Below, one piece after another: positions 23,108-31,125 of a stretch of DNA of 35,846 nt. The position numbers were made by a program, and so were the translations under genes. This stretch comes from Waddlia sp964635295 (GTDB taxonomy: Bacteria > Chlamydiota > Chlamydiia > Chlamydiales > Waddliaceae), in NCBI GenBank assembly GCA_964635295.1, contig CAZWOB010000017.1:1-35846 (forward strand), read 5' to 3'. Each line of letters starts with the position of its first letter. Positions within the stretch are counted from its first letter, which is position 1. The notes under the pieces are model-generated. The model was not told the origin of the DNA. It searched no databases and worked only from the letters and a program-made list of their open reading frames with translations.

Positions 23108-23816
23108 GATATTTGTAATAGGCGGTATGCCCGTTGTAGAGAGAGATCACAAACCCTTCATAACCCCCGAGAATTCCCCGTTTAAGAATGTAGGATTTAA
23201 AGAATCCGAATACACCGTGACCGATCGCTTTAGATAAGCTCGACCGCTTCCTCCCGACATATTGTTTGGCGAACAGCTCTGAATAGAGCTGCATTTTTTC
23301 CAGAAACTGTCCGATCGAATCGTAGGAGTAGTGTTTGAGGGCCCCTTTGAACGTCTTGATCTTCATTCCATCTGTGACGACGCCTTCATGCACCTGGTCA
23401 TCGGAAAAACGGGTATGCTTCCGATGGTAGAGCCTCACAACGCTTTCCGGATACCATCCACACCAGCGGATCCATTTGCCATTGAAGTAATTGTTGCGAG
23501 GAAGAGAATAGACAAACTGAGTATCCAGCGATTCATTTTGAAGTTCCTGAATGAGCTCAGGGGTTGGAACCTCATCGCTGTCAATCGATAGGATCCAGTC
23601 GTTTCTCGCTTTTTCCGACGCCAGGTTATGCGTCGGGCCAAAACCAACGAATGGCTGTTGGTAGAGGGAAACATTGGGATACGCACGGGCGATCTCAAGC
23701 GTTTGATCGGTCGATCCCGTATCATAGACCACCACCTCGTCAAATGTCTGGAGGGCGTCCAGGATTTCGCCGAGATGCGCCTGGCTGTTTTTAGTCAGTA
23801 TTGTCACGCTGATCAT
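23046..23816 (-). CDS. WaaE/KdtX-like family 2 glycosyltransferase
   Basis: The 256-residue protein has the GT-A fold of family 2 glycosyltransferases: ISVTILTKNSQAHLGE at the start, VVYDTGSTDQT near 30 and the metal-binding DxD in SIDSDE (79-81). PRNNYFNGKWIRWCGWYPES (about 104-123) followed by VVRLYHR is the hallmark of WaaE/KdtX-type lipopolysaccharide core glycosyltransferases. It probably adds a hexose to the lipooligosaccharide inner core on the cytoplasmic face of the membrane. The upstream ribosome site is poor. The last ~20 codons overlap mutY on the other strand. Confidence 0.88.
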   Translation of the reverse strand: MISVTILTKNSQAHLGEILDALQTFDEVVVYDTGSTDQTLEIARAYPNVSLYQQPFVGFGPTHNLASEKARNDWILSIDSDEVPTPELIQELQNESLDTQFVYSLPRNNYFNGKWIRWCGWYPESVVRLYHRKHTRFSDDQVHEGVVTDGMKIKTFKGALKHYSYDSIGQFLEKMQLYSELFAKQYVGRKRSSLSKAIGHGVFGFFKSYILKRGILGGYEGFVISLYNGHTAYYKYLKLREYNRVSSDGRKKTPAS

Positions 23817-23846
23817 ATGGAAAAGAGCGTATCAGAATTTAAATAT

Positions 23847-26141
23847 CTAAGCTACGAGATAGGTCTGCCCGAGATCGTACGGTTTGGAAAAGTTCTTAAA
23901 ATACCGGTTGACGTATTCCAAAGGAGAAGAACTTCCCAACGACTGCACTTTTCCTTTATACTTACTGGAAGACATCAATTTCCTTTTCGGATCTTTCATC
24001 TTGTAGCACGTCACAAGGTCAAACCCGAGCTCTTTAGCTCTCTCTTTTGCGTAATTGTAGATTGCGTTTTCCAACGAATAATCTCCGCTGTCTGCGCCCA
24101 CGAAGTTGGCCTGCTCGACAAAAAGTACCGGTTTGTCATTTTTTCCATCCCACATCAGCTGAATCTGTGTTTCAGCTACTGTGACTCCTTGGTCATCTTT
24201 GATCAAAACCGTGTGGATCTTTCCATCGCGGATAAATGCCGATAATCCCGATACGCGCTCTATCCTCCCGCCTAAATGAACGCATGTATGTGTATCATTA
24301 CCAATGAGAAGGATGTCGGACGGGTCTGTCGCTTCAACGATCGCAAAGTCGGCAAAACGCCTGCTGGCTTCAGGATAAAGATCTTTCACTGCGTAAGTTG
24401 TCGCAGGAGTGATCCAAGAATCCCTTATCCCAGGCATCGCTTCAAACACTTTTTTCAATGTAGAGTTTGTCTCTATATCATGACGAAGCTCAGAATAGGT
24501 ACCGTTGATCAACGACTGAACGATCGCCTTGCTGCCTTCGATCAGGTCTGCACGGTATTTGTGCTTCGTTTCACTAAGCCGTCCGTGATAGGCCACCAAT
24601 GCCCAAGGAGCGCGCAGCTGTTGAATCCTCGCAAACGCTTCTGCTGGAATTTCCTGAAGGTCGAACACAGCTTTGAACACGTCAGTGACAATTTTTTCGT
24701 CGCTTAAATACGCGTACGCTTTCGTGCTTCCTATCTTGTCCAGACTTTGCTCAATTAAGCCTTCATCATTCAGGCTCAGGAGCATATGTAAAATATCCAT
24801 CGCTGATTCGAAATGACTGCCGCCCTCTTTCTTGAGTTTGAGAAGTCTTTGTTTTTCAGCCTCATTCGTAAAAGTCTTCGCCTGTAAATCAGCAACTTGT
24901 TGCTTCAAGTTTTCGATTTGTCCGTTTATTTTAAATATCTGACGTTTTTGCCTCTCTGAATCGTATTCATCTCTTGTCGTTGTTTTTGCCTCAATTTCAG
25001 CCCGCTTACCCGCGATCATTTGATCCCTTTCAGCAGCATCTTTTGGCTCGCCCTTTTTTCGTCTTACAGGTTTTGACGCCTCAGCAATCTGGCCATCCAA
25101 ATCAAAACAGTCGAGAAGAGCTCCAAGCGCCTTTTCCTGATATTCCTGACTCAGTTCACATTCATAAATTTCATGCAATGCCGCAATAAATATTGTCTGC
25201 GTTTGTCGATTTCTGAAATAGCGGTTATTTGCCGTTTCCATCACTCTTTCAAGAAGATCTTCATCATCCGTAATGAGGCGAGCGACTAGATAAGGAAGCG
25301 CTTGACGGTTGCTGTTCTCGTATTTTTTCTCGGCAATTTCTTTGTATGTCTCAGGATCATTCTTCGCAGTCGTCACGATCAAATGGATCAACGACATGCG
25401 GAGCAGCGGATGGCGGGTTTTAACAATCAACTCGAGAATGTCTATAAAATGATCGGTCATCTTGTTCAGCTCTACCTGCTGATGAGCCGAACAAACGAGA
25501 AGTTCAGAAAACATCTCGATATACTGCTCAATGATGATTTCCTGTTTTTCAGGATCATCGGTCGGAACTTCTGAGATCACCTTTTCAAGAACCTTTTTCA
25601 GAACGGCGATCGCATCTGCATTGCTGACCATCTCGTCAATCGCTTTGACGCATGCGGCTTCTAGGTTTTCTACCGGGCTTTGCTCATTTTTTTCGCTGCT
25701 CTGTAATTTTTCGAAGGATTTCGCGATCTTCGATTTCACTTGAGCACTTTTGACATCCAGCCACATGTTGTCTGTACGGTAGAATAGTTTGGGTTCAATA
25801 ACGGCAACAAGGATCGTTGGAACAGCACAGAAAAAAACCTGCAGACACTTTAAACATTTCAAGAGATCAAAAAGAGCATCCCTGGGCTGCAGTTTCACGC
25901 ATTTGTAGGCAGCCATAGGGATATAGTGCAACACATCCAATAAATTGAAGATGGGCATGACCAAAGCGATCATACGTCGCATGGTGTGTGCAAATGCTGG
26001 ACTGAGCTTTGTCCTCTCATTTCGGTAGAAATATTCAATCTTTTTCACACCCCAGTGAGACAAACTGCCTTCAGGGCATTGAAAGACCTTGCGGTGAAAT
26101 TTCTGATAACTTGAGAGTCCGTCAGTTTTGTATACAGTCAT
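23847..26141 (-). CDS. Large helical hypothetical protein with hydrophobic hairpin
   Basis: The 764-residue protein has two close hydrophobic segments (about 56-78 and 88-116, the latter with CLKCLQVFFCAVP), a long helical region, and a lysine/glutamate-rich coiled coil at about 370-435 (KRAEIEAKTTTRDEYDSE). The last ~150 residues are alpha/beta, with AETQIQLMWDGKNDKPVLFV followed by NAIYNYAKERAKELGFDLV. That ending is faintly reminiscent of a GNAT-like fold, which I cannot confirm. The hydrophobic pair recalls chlamydial inclusion-membrane (Inc) proteins, but it is longer and less typical. No recognised family. The start at 26141 lacks a clear ribosome site. It is transcribed divergently from the YopT-like gene across a 136-nt AT-rich gap. 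Confidence 0.65.
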   Translation of the reverse strand: MTVYKTDGLSSYQKFHRKVFQCPEGSLSHWGVKKIEYFYRNERTKLSPAFAHTMRRMIALVMPIFNLLDVLHYIPMAAYKCVKLQPRDALFDLLKCLKCLQVFFCAVPTILVAVIEPKLFYRTDNMWLDVKSAQVKSKIAKSFEKLQSSEKNEQSPVENLEAACVKAIDEMVSNADAIAVLKKVLEKVISEVPTDDPEKQEIIIEQYIEMFSELLVCSAHQQVELNKMTDHFIDILELIVKTRHPLLRMSLIHLIVTTAKNDPETYKEIAEKKYENSNRQALPYLVARLITDDEDLLERVMETANNRYFRNRQTQTIFIAALHEIYECELSQEYQEKALGALLDCFDLDGQIAEASKPVRRKKGEPKDAAERDQMIAGKRAEIEAKTTTRDEYDSERQKRQIFKINGQIENLKQQVADLQAKTFTNEAEKQRLLKLKKEGGSHFESAMDILHMLLSLNDEGLIEQSLDKIGSTKAYAYLSDEKIVTDVFKAVFDLQEIPAEAFARIQQLRAPWALVAYHGRLSETKHKYRADLIEGSKAIVQSLINGTYSELRHDIETNSTLKKVFEAMPGIRDSWITPATTYAVKDLYPEASRRFADFAIVEATDPSDILLIGNDTHTCVHLGGRIERVSGLSAFIRDGKIHTVLIKDDQGVTVAETQIQLMWDGKNDKPVLFVEQANFVGADSGDYSLENAIYNYAKERAKELGFDLVTCYKMKDPKRKLMSSSKYKGKVQSLGSSSPLEYVNRYFKNFSKPYDLGQTYLVA

Positions 26142-26277
26142 TGAAAAAAACCAATTTTAAATTAAATTTAACGATAACTCTAAACTATTAAATTTATATA
26201 AAGATTTAAACATTACTTGAAGTATAATTGTAAAAAAAATAAAATAACCATTTAAAAAGTATAAAAACCTTAGAAAA

Positions 26278-27342
26278 ATGACTGTAAATCTTACCTTAAG
26301 CGACAATACCTTTCAACTCTCCCATGATGAGCTGGAAACGCGACTGTTCGCCTTGCGCAATGCGAAGAGATCAACTTTCCTGATCAGACCGGACCTTACA
26401 GTCAAAAAATTTAATCTAATCACAAGAGTGATCTGGATCTGCCTGCGGATATTTCCGAATTTTCGGAAAATGGTGTTTCACACAAACATAGAACAAACAA
26501 GAGACCTTTTGAGCCAGCTAGCCCCGCAGATCTCGGATTATCATCGATTAACTCTATTGTTAAAAGAAACTTTACAGGTGGTTGAATCAAAACCAGAAAA
26601 GAGGCCCTCTCTCTATCGACGCCTGCAAAAAGCGAGCCAGGGACCTTGCAGCGGGATCAACTGGCGCCCAAAATCTAAAAGCTATCTGAAAAAATTACAG
26701 GCCGACAGCCCCTCAACTATTGGATTTAATGCTGAAAAACTCTCATGGACGACCCGTGGAGGCAACTGCACAGCGATCGCTCTCGAATTTATCGAGCGTT
26801 ATTTCAATTCAGATTCCTCGGAAAGCGCGGAGTCTCGTCTAAAACGTATTGCTAAATCCCTTAAATTTGGTGGAAACATCAGGGAAATGAGAGCAAGGCA
26901 GGGAGCCTTCAACTGTATCGAAGTGAAAAACTCTTCTGCCATGACGGGAACTGCTGAAAAAGTAGGTGCGCTTCTTAATTTCCACGATTTTAAATTGATA
27001 AATCAATCAAATACTTTTGATCTACTGGACGACTTAAGACCAAAATTATCCGGTATTCTGAGTAGCATGGACTGGGGGATTTACTTCATGCGTGATATCA
27101 AGCCTGCCAATAACGATAAATTGGAGGAGCATGGGCATTCCATGGTTTTAATAAGAACAAGAGGCGGGGACTTTTTCTTTGATCCGAATAAAGGACTGGA
27201 AAAAATTGAAGCTCAAGGTCTTGAAGAAAGAGTATTTGAGCACTTAAAACACAACTACAAGCGTTTTGAAATTTCTCAAGCAACTTTTTTTAAGGTTGTC
27301 CGCCCTACTTCTCCTCCTGCAAATCACTCTCGTTCAGATTAA
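26278..27342 (+). CDS. YopT/C58-like cysteine protease candidate
   Basis: The 354-residue protein has no signal peptide. It contains TTRGGNCTAIALEFIERYF (Cys164), EEHGHSMVLIRTRGG (His287) and FFFDPNKGLEKI (Asp302). Cys, His and Asp are 123 and 15 residues apart, close to the YopT triad spacing (Cys139, His258, Asp274), and the FFDPN-G block is typical of C58 papain-fold proteases such as YopT and AvrPphB. Family members cleave host Rho GTPases or kinases. The N-terminal 120 residues, with a hydrophobic stretch near 46-62, are unassigned and could carry a secretion or membrane-targeting signal. The target is unknown. The 3' end overlaps the peroxiredoxin gene by 38 nt on the opposite strand. 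Confidence 0.72.
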   Translation: MTVNLTLSDNTFQLSHDELETRLFALRNAKRSTFLIRPDLTVKKFNLITRVIWICLRIFPNFRKMVFHTNIEQTRDLLSQLAPQISDYHRLTLLLKETLQVVESKPEKRPSLYRRLQKASQGPCSGINWRPKSKSYLKKLQADSPSTIGFNAEKLSWTTRGGNCTAIALEFIERYFNSDSSESAESRLKRIAKSLKFGGNIREMRARQGAFNCIEVKNSSAMTGTAEKVGALLNFHDFKLINQSNTFDLLDDLRPKLSGILSSMDWGIYFMRDIKPANNDKLEEHGHSMVLIRTRGGDFFFDPNKGLEKIEAQGLEERVFEHLKHNYKRFEISQATFFKVVRPTSPPANHSRSD

Positions 27343-27742
27343 ACTTTTTGAGAATATCTTTTCTGATCTGCTCCTCATCGGGAGCATCGCCGAGGGCCTT
27401 CCCCATGAACTCTTCATAGTCTCTGTCATACTCGTCAAAGCTGACAATCTCATCACTGCAATGTTCTTCCAGCGCTTTGATCACGCGGTCCACATGCCCT
27501 TTGACATCGACAGGCTTTTCCATCCANNNNNNNNNNNNNNNNNNNNNNNNNNNNNNNNNNNNNNNNNNNNNNNNNNNNNNNNNNNNNNNNNNNNNNNNNN
27601 NNNNNNNNNNNNNNNNNNNNNNNNNNCCGACCACATCTTCATCGGTCACATCAAATCCTTCGTGGTCCTTAGCGAGAAATGGAGGGATCTTGTCGCCCGT
27701 TTTGATCTCTTTCTGCTTTTCTGTCTGTTCTTCTTCAGCCAT
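27305..27742 (-). CDS. bcp: Bcp-type peroxiredoxin, interrupted by assembly gap
   Basis: The N-terminal part reads IKTGDKIPPFLAKDHEGFDV with DEDVV, the opening of a Bcp/PrxQ thiol peroxidase. After the gap comes WMEKPVDVKGHVDRVIKALE, which matches the end of the family. The peroxidatic Cys and most of the fold lie in the missing sequence. A PrxQ core needs about 105 residues there, whereas the gap is 100 N (33 codons), so the gap is probably a placeholder shorter than the true distance. The frame is the same on both sides, but that could be chance. The protein has an unusual ~50-residue acidic C-terminal extension after the family end. The ATG at 27742 is preferred over a longer frame. Confidence 0.75.
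   Translation of the reverse strand: MAEEEQTEKQKEIKTGDKIPPFLAKDHEGFDVTDEDVVXXXXXXXXXXXXXXXXXXXXXXXXXXXXXXXXXXWMEKPVDVKGHVDRVIKALEEHCSDEIVSFDEYDRDYEEFMGKALGDAPDEEQIRKDILKKFNLNESDLQEEK
27527..27626. other. Scaffold gap (100 N)
   Basis: Exactly 100 unknown bases lie inside the peroxiredoxin gene. The round number indicates an arbitrary spacer between contigs. Contigs commonly break at repeats, so something other than the missing Prx core could also lie here. Confidence 0.98.
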
Positions 27743-27871
27743 AGTTGTACCTGTTTTATCGTTCAACCTGATATTAGCAAACTTAAGGGATTGGTCAATA
27801 ATATTTTTGCTCAGATAGAAAATTCTTGCTAGACTTCTCTTTTTTACCAAGATTTAAGGGTGCTGAGTATC

Positions 27872-28894
27872 ATGGAACAACATCTCGTTGAACAAGAAAG
27901 GGAAAATGCCCACCTGTCCATCTCCCGCCGTTTGAGGCGGAACAGGAAAAGTCCGGCAGTCCGCTCCCTCGCAAGAGAAACCCGCCTGCACCCAAGCGAT
28001 TTTGTTGCGCCGATCTTTCTACTTGAAGGTGAAGGGAATAAAGAGGAAGTGCCCTCAATGCCCGGAGTGTTCAGATACACGGTCGATCAAGCGATCGAAG
28101 AGGTCAAAGAGCTCTACGACGCTGGCATCCGTGCAGTCGACCTCTTTCCGGTTGTCCCTCCCGAACGGAAAGATTCCTTCGGCTCAGAAGCGATCCGTCC
28201 CGGCAACCTCGTCCTGACAGCGATCGAAAAGATCAAACAGAAAATCCCGGAGATCTGCGTCATGGTCGATGTCGCCCTTGACCCCTATACCGACCACGGA
28301 CACGACGGGCTGATCAACCCCGAAGGGATCGTAATCAACGATCTCACTGTCAGGTTATTGGCAAAAATGTCCCTCTTGGCGGCGCAGGCCGGGGCCGATG
28401 TGGTCGCTCCAAGCGATATGATGGACGGCAGGGTCGCCTACATCAGGCAGAGCCTCGATGAAAAAGGGTATGAGGACACCAGCATCCTTTCTTACGGTGC
28501 CAAATACGCCTCTTCCCTCTATGGCCCTTTCAGGGACGGGATCGGATCCTCCCTGAAAATCGGGGATAAGAAAACCTATCAGATGGACCCGGCGAATGTG
28601 AGAGAAGCTCTTCTCGAATGCAACATGGACGAATGGGAGGGGGCCGATATGCTGATGGTCAAGCCCGCCCTCGCTTATTTGGACGTGATCACGAAGCTAA
28701 GAGAGCAATCGGACCTTCCCATCGCAGCCTATCAGGTCAGCGGTGAGTATGCCATGATCATGGCAGCGGCGGAAAAAGGGTGGCTGGACGCCGATAAGGT
28801 ATTGATGGAAACGCTTCTATCGATCAAGCGCGCAGGCGCCTCGATCATTTTCACTTACGCAGCCAAACATGCGGCGGCGCTGATCAGTAGGTGA
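27872..28894 (+). CDS. hemB: Delta-aminolevulinic acid dehydratase (porphobilinogen synthase)
   Basis: HemB condenses two 5-aminolevulinate molecules into porphobilinogen in heme synthesis. The 340-residue protein has both Schiff-base lysines, Lys211 in SYGAKYASS and Lys264 in MLMVKPALAY. The metal region is DVALDPYTDHGHDG, without the zinc-binding cysteines, as in Mg/K-dependent HemB of other bacteria and Chlamydia. The ATG at 27872 is chosen; AAGGG lies 11 nt upstream, a slightly long spacing. An in-frame GTG at 27860 is the alternative. No other heme gene is adjacent. The 3' end overlaps the convergent YjbH-like gene by 11 nt. Confidence 0.96.
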   Translation: MEQHLVEQERENAHLSISRRLRRNRKSPAVRSLARETRLHPSDFVAPIFLLEGEGNKEEVPSMPGVFRYTVDQAIEEVKELYDAGIRAVDLFPVVPPERKDSFGSEAIRPGNLVLTAIEKIKQKIPEICVMVDVALDPYTDHGHDGLINPEGIVINDLTVRLLAKMSLLAAQAGADVVAPSDMMDGRVAYIRQSLDEKGYEDTSILSYGAKYASSLYGPFRDGIGSSLKIGDKKTYQMDPANVREALLECNMDEWEGADMLMVKPALAYLDVITKLREQSDLPIAAYQVSGEYAMIMAAAEKGWLDADKVLMETLLSIKRAGASIIFTYAAKHAAALISR

Positions 28895-31067
28895 TGCAGC
28901 GCTCCCTCTGATCTCTGATCTGCCAATACAATCGATTACCAGTCAAAGCGGTAGCCCCCACATCCCTCAACCATGCCGACATCGACCATCGATACCGGTT
29001 GCGGCAGGAACAGGGGAGGAACAGGTCAAGAGGAATGGAAATACCCACTCCCTTATCGTGATAGAGATGACCGTTGACGTAGTCCTTTCCGTCGGTATAG
29101 GTATACCAGGCGAACAATCGCAGGCCGCTTGGATAGTAGCGGGAAACTTCGGTCCTTACCCCCCAGTCGTTGGCCAAAAACTTCCCCCCCCTCAACTCCA
29201 GGTCGAGATCCAGCTCTTCAAAATTGAAATAAGCGCTCAGGAAGTACTGTTTGGGGTAAAAAGGTTCGACGTAAGTGGGCGTATACCCCTCCAGTTTTCT
29301 CACCTTATTGGTGAATCCGACCCCTTGATACGTACGTTTTCTCAAGTACGCCCCTTCTGCACCGATAGCAAAGCGCGAGTTGATGGGATAGAAGAGCCAT
29401 TCTCCGGCTATCCCCCCGTATGCCTCTTCAAACAGCCCGATCGCTGTGCGGAAATAGTGGCCGCATCCCAGATTCCAGCTTTTTTCGACATACGCCTCGT
29501 TGACAGATAGCCCATCCTGCTTGTAGTAATTGACGCTGTCGGTACGGACATTGATCAACTGGGAAGGATTGATCTTGTCAATATCGGTCACATCGCAAAG
29601 ATTGCTGGTGATCGGATATCCGAAAAGAATGGAATAGTACCAGTCGTCCCAAAAATACCCGCACAAACCGAGATGAACCCCGAGGAGATATTTAAACTTC
29701 CCTTTAGCGCTGCCAAAAGCGTTGTAGTTTTCCGGATAGATTTCCCAACAGAAGCGCGGTCTATCCTCTTTGTAGATCAAATGCTCGCAACAGGCGGAGG
29801 GGCATGAGATTTCGCTTTTCGGACTGACAACAGCCAATTCATAAGGACAGATTTCCCCTTCCCTGTACATCCGTAGAAATTCCATTCGAAAGTGATATTC
29901 CTGAACGGGAAGAGCGTCGGTCTGAAGCTCAACGACAACCTGATCAACATTGTTCGGAATGATGCAGGCAAGCAGTTGGCTGATCCGTTCCCGCAACTGG
30001 TCCTCGTACCGCCACAAGCAGTTTTCAACTTCCAACCTGAGAATTTTTTGACCGCAGTGATCTGTTGACAGCCAGATCTGAAGAACGTTGATCCCCTGGC
30101 ACTCAAAGGCGGTGTAGATCTCTTGCGCCAATGCATCGCAAGGACGCAAAGGTCCGATCGGCTCTAATATTTTTGGCGCTCGATAGGGCAGGGGATCGTC
30201 AATTTTCGGCATAATCCCCAGGCAGGTCCCCAATGGAAAAAAGGAGGAAAAGGAAAACGCCCACTTTTCCCCGCGGACGTAGCTTGCGGAGCAGTCGATC
30301 CTGTCCCAAAGGCGGTATTTTACCCCGAAATTGATTGGGGAAGAAACTGAACGGCCATCCGGGTGAGGCTCCCGGTCCGCTGATTCATAGGGAATCGCAT
30401 CATATTCTGCGACGAAGGCAAAATCTTTGAGGTATCGATTGCATGACTTCCTGAAAGGGACCCATGTCGCTCCTCCAAACCACCCGTGGATCCGCATATC
30501 CCCATAACCAAGGCTCATTTCCAGGTTCCATTTGGGAAACACCTGGGTCAAAACAGCGTAACGCGCCTCGAAAGCCTTAGTCCCGATAAAGTCCTCCCAC
30601 CCCACCGCAAATCCGGGGAGCGTGTAATCGCTGTCTTCAGGGAACCAGAAGGCAAATTTAACATTGGCCCCCTTATCGGAAAAATCCCCAAATCCGTGCT
30701 CGGAAAGCGCAGGATCGTCCACTCCCTGAAAGACGCGATAATTTCCCGATAGCTCCACATGCTTGAAGAGCTGAAAGCGGAGATTGAAGTTTTCATACGG
30801 CGGAACCTTCGACCAGCCCGCGCCGATCTCTCCGGCATTGCCCATTCTGGAAGAGGGCATATTCCAATAACCGCCGTAAAGAAGATGGTTGAAATAGACG
30901 GGCATCCGATCATTCAACTTGCAGTTGACCCATTCGACGATCATCAGGTCATCCTCCAGATCGCTTTCGTAACCACCCAGCCCAAGCTCCGCCATCAGGA
31001 CGAGAGGGAGGAGTGAAAAAAACAACCCCCATAATTTGATATTTTTAAATAAAAGATAGACAGGCAT
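28884..31067 (-). CDS. YjbH/YbjH-like outer membrane beta-barrel protein
   Basis: The 727-residue precursor starts with a signal peptide (MPVYLLFKNIKLWGLFFSLL, cleaved near MAELG). A long chain of amphipathic strands follows. The first 300 residues carry RFQLFKHVELSGNYRVFQ, GANVKFAFWFPED, LPGFAVGWEDFIG and GVKYRLWDRIDCSASYVRGE, the layout of the YjbH/YbjH family, outer-membrane proteins linked to exopolysaccharide export. A middle soluble region (about 330-440) precedes a second set of strands to the C-terminus. The C-terminal end (RDQRERCITY) is not the usual Phe-terminated barrel motif. The start is placed at 31067 because the signal peptide begins there; a longer frame to 31133 overlaps the divergent gene. 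Confidence 0.75.
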   Translation of the reverse strand: MPVYLLFKNIKLWGLFFSLLPLVLMAELGLGGYESDLEDDLMIVEWVNCKLNDRMPVYFNHLLYGGYWNMPSSRMGNAGEIGAGWSKVPPYENFNLRFQLFKHVELSGNYRVFQGVDDPALSEHGFGDFSDKGANVKFAFWFPEDSDYTLPGFAVGWEDFIGTKAFEARYAVLTQVFPKWNLEMSLGYGDMRIHGWFGGATWVPFRKSCNRYLKDFAFVAEYDAIPYESADREPHPDGRSVSSPINFGVKYRLWDRIDCSASYVRGEKWAFSFSSFFPLGTCLGIMPKIDDPLPYRAPKILEPIGPLRPCDALAQEIYTAFECQGINVLQIWLSTDHCGQKILRLEVENCLWRYEDQLRERISQLLACIIPNNVDQVVVELQTDALPVQEYHFRMEFLRMYREGEICPYELAVVSPKSEISCPSACCEHLIYKEDRPRFCWEIYPENYNAFGSAKGKFKYLLGVHLGLCGYFWDDWYYSILFGYPITSNLCDVTDIDKINPSQLINVRTDSVNYYKQDGLSVNEAYVEKSWNLGCGHYFRTAIGLFEEAYGGIAGEWLFYPINSRFAIGAEGAYLRKRTYQGVGFTNKVRKLEGYTPTYVEPFYPKQYFLSAYFNFEELDLDLELRGGKFLANDWGVRTEVSRYYPSGLRLFAWYTYTDGKDYVNGHLYHDKGVGISIPLDLFLPCSCRNRYRWSMSAWLRDVGATALTGNRLYWQIRDQRERCITY

Positions 31068-31125
31068 ATTCAGACGACAAATTCGGTATGAAAAGAATAC
31101 TGCTACCCAGAGGAAAAAGCAAGAA

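Noticed and set aside
24276..24707. 143-residue frame opposite the large helical protein
   Set aside because: Antisense with no ribosome site; cysteine- and arginine-rich composition is typical of an unselected complement.
27266..27850. Frames crossing the N gap on the plus strand and an extended minus start
   Set aside because: The plus frames have no family likeness and depend on the arbitrary gap length. The extra N-terminal residues before 27742 do not fit the peroxiredoxin start.
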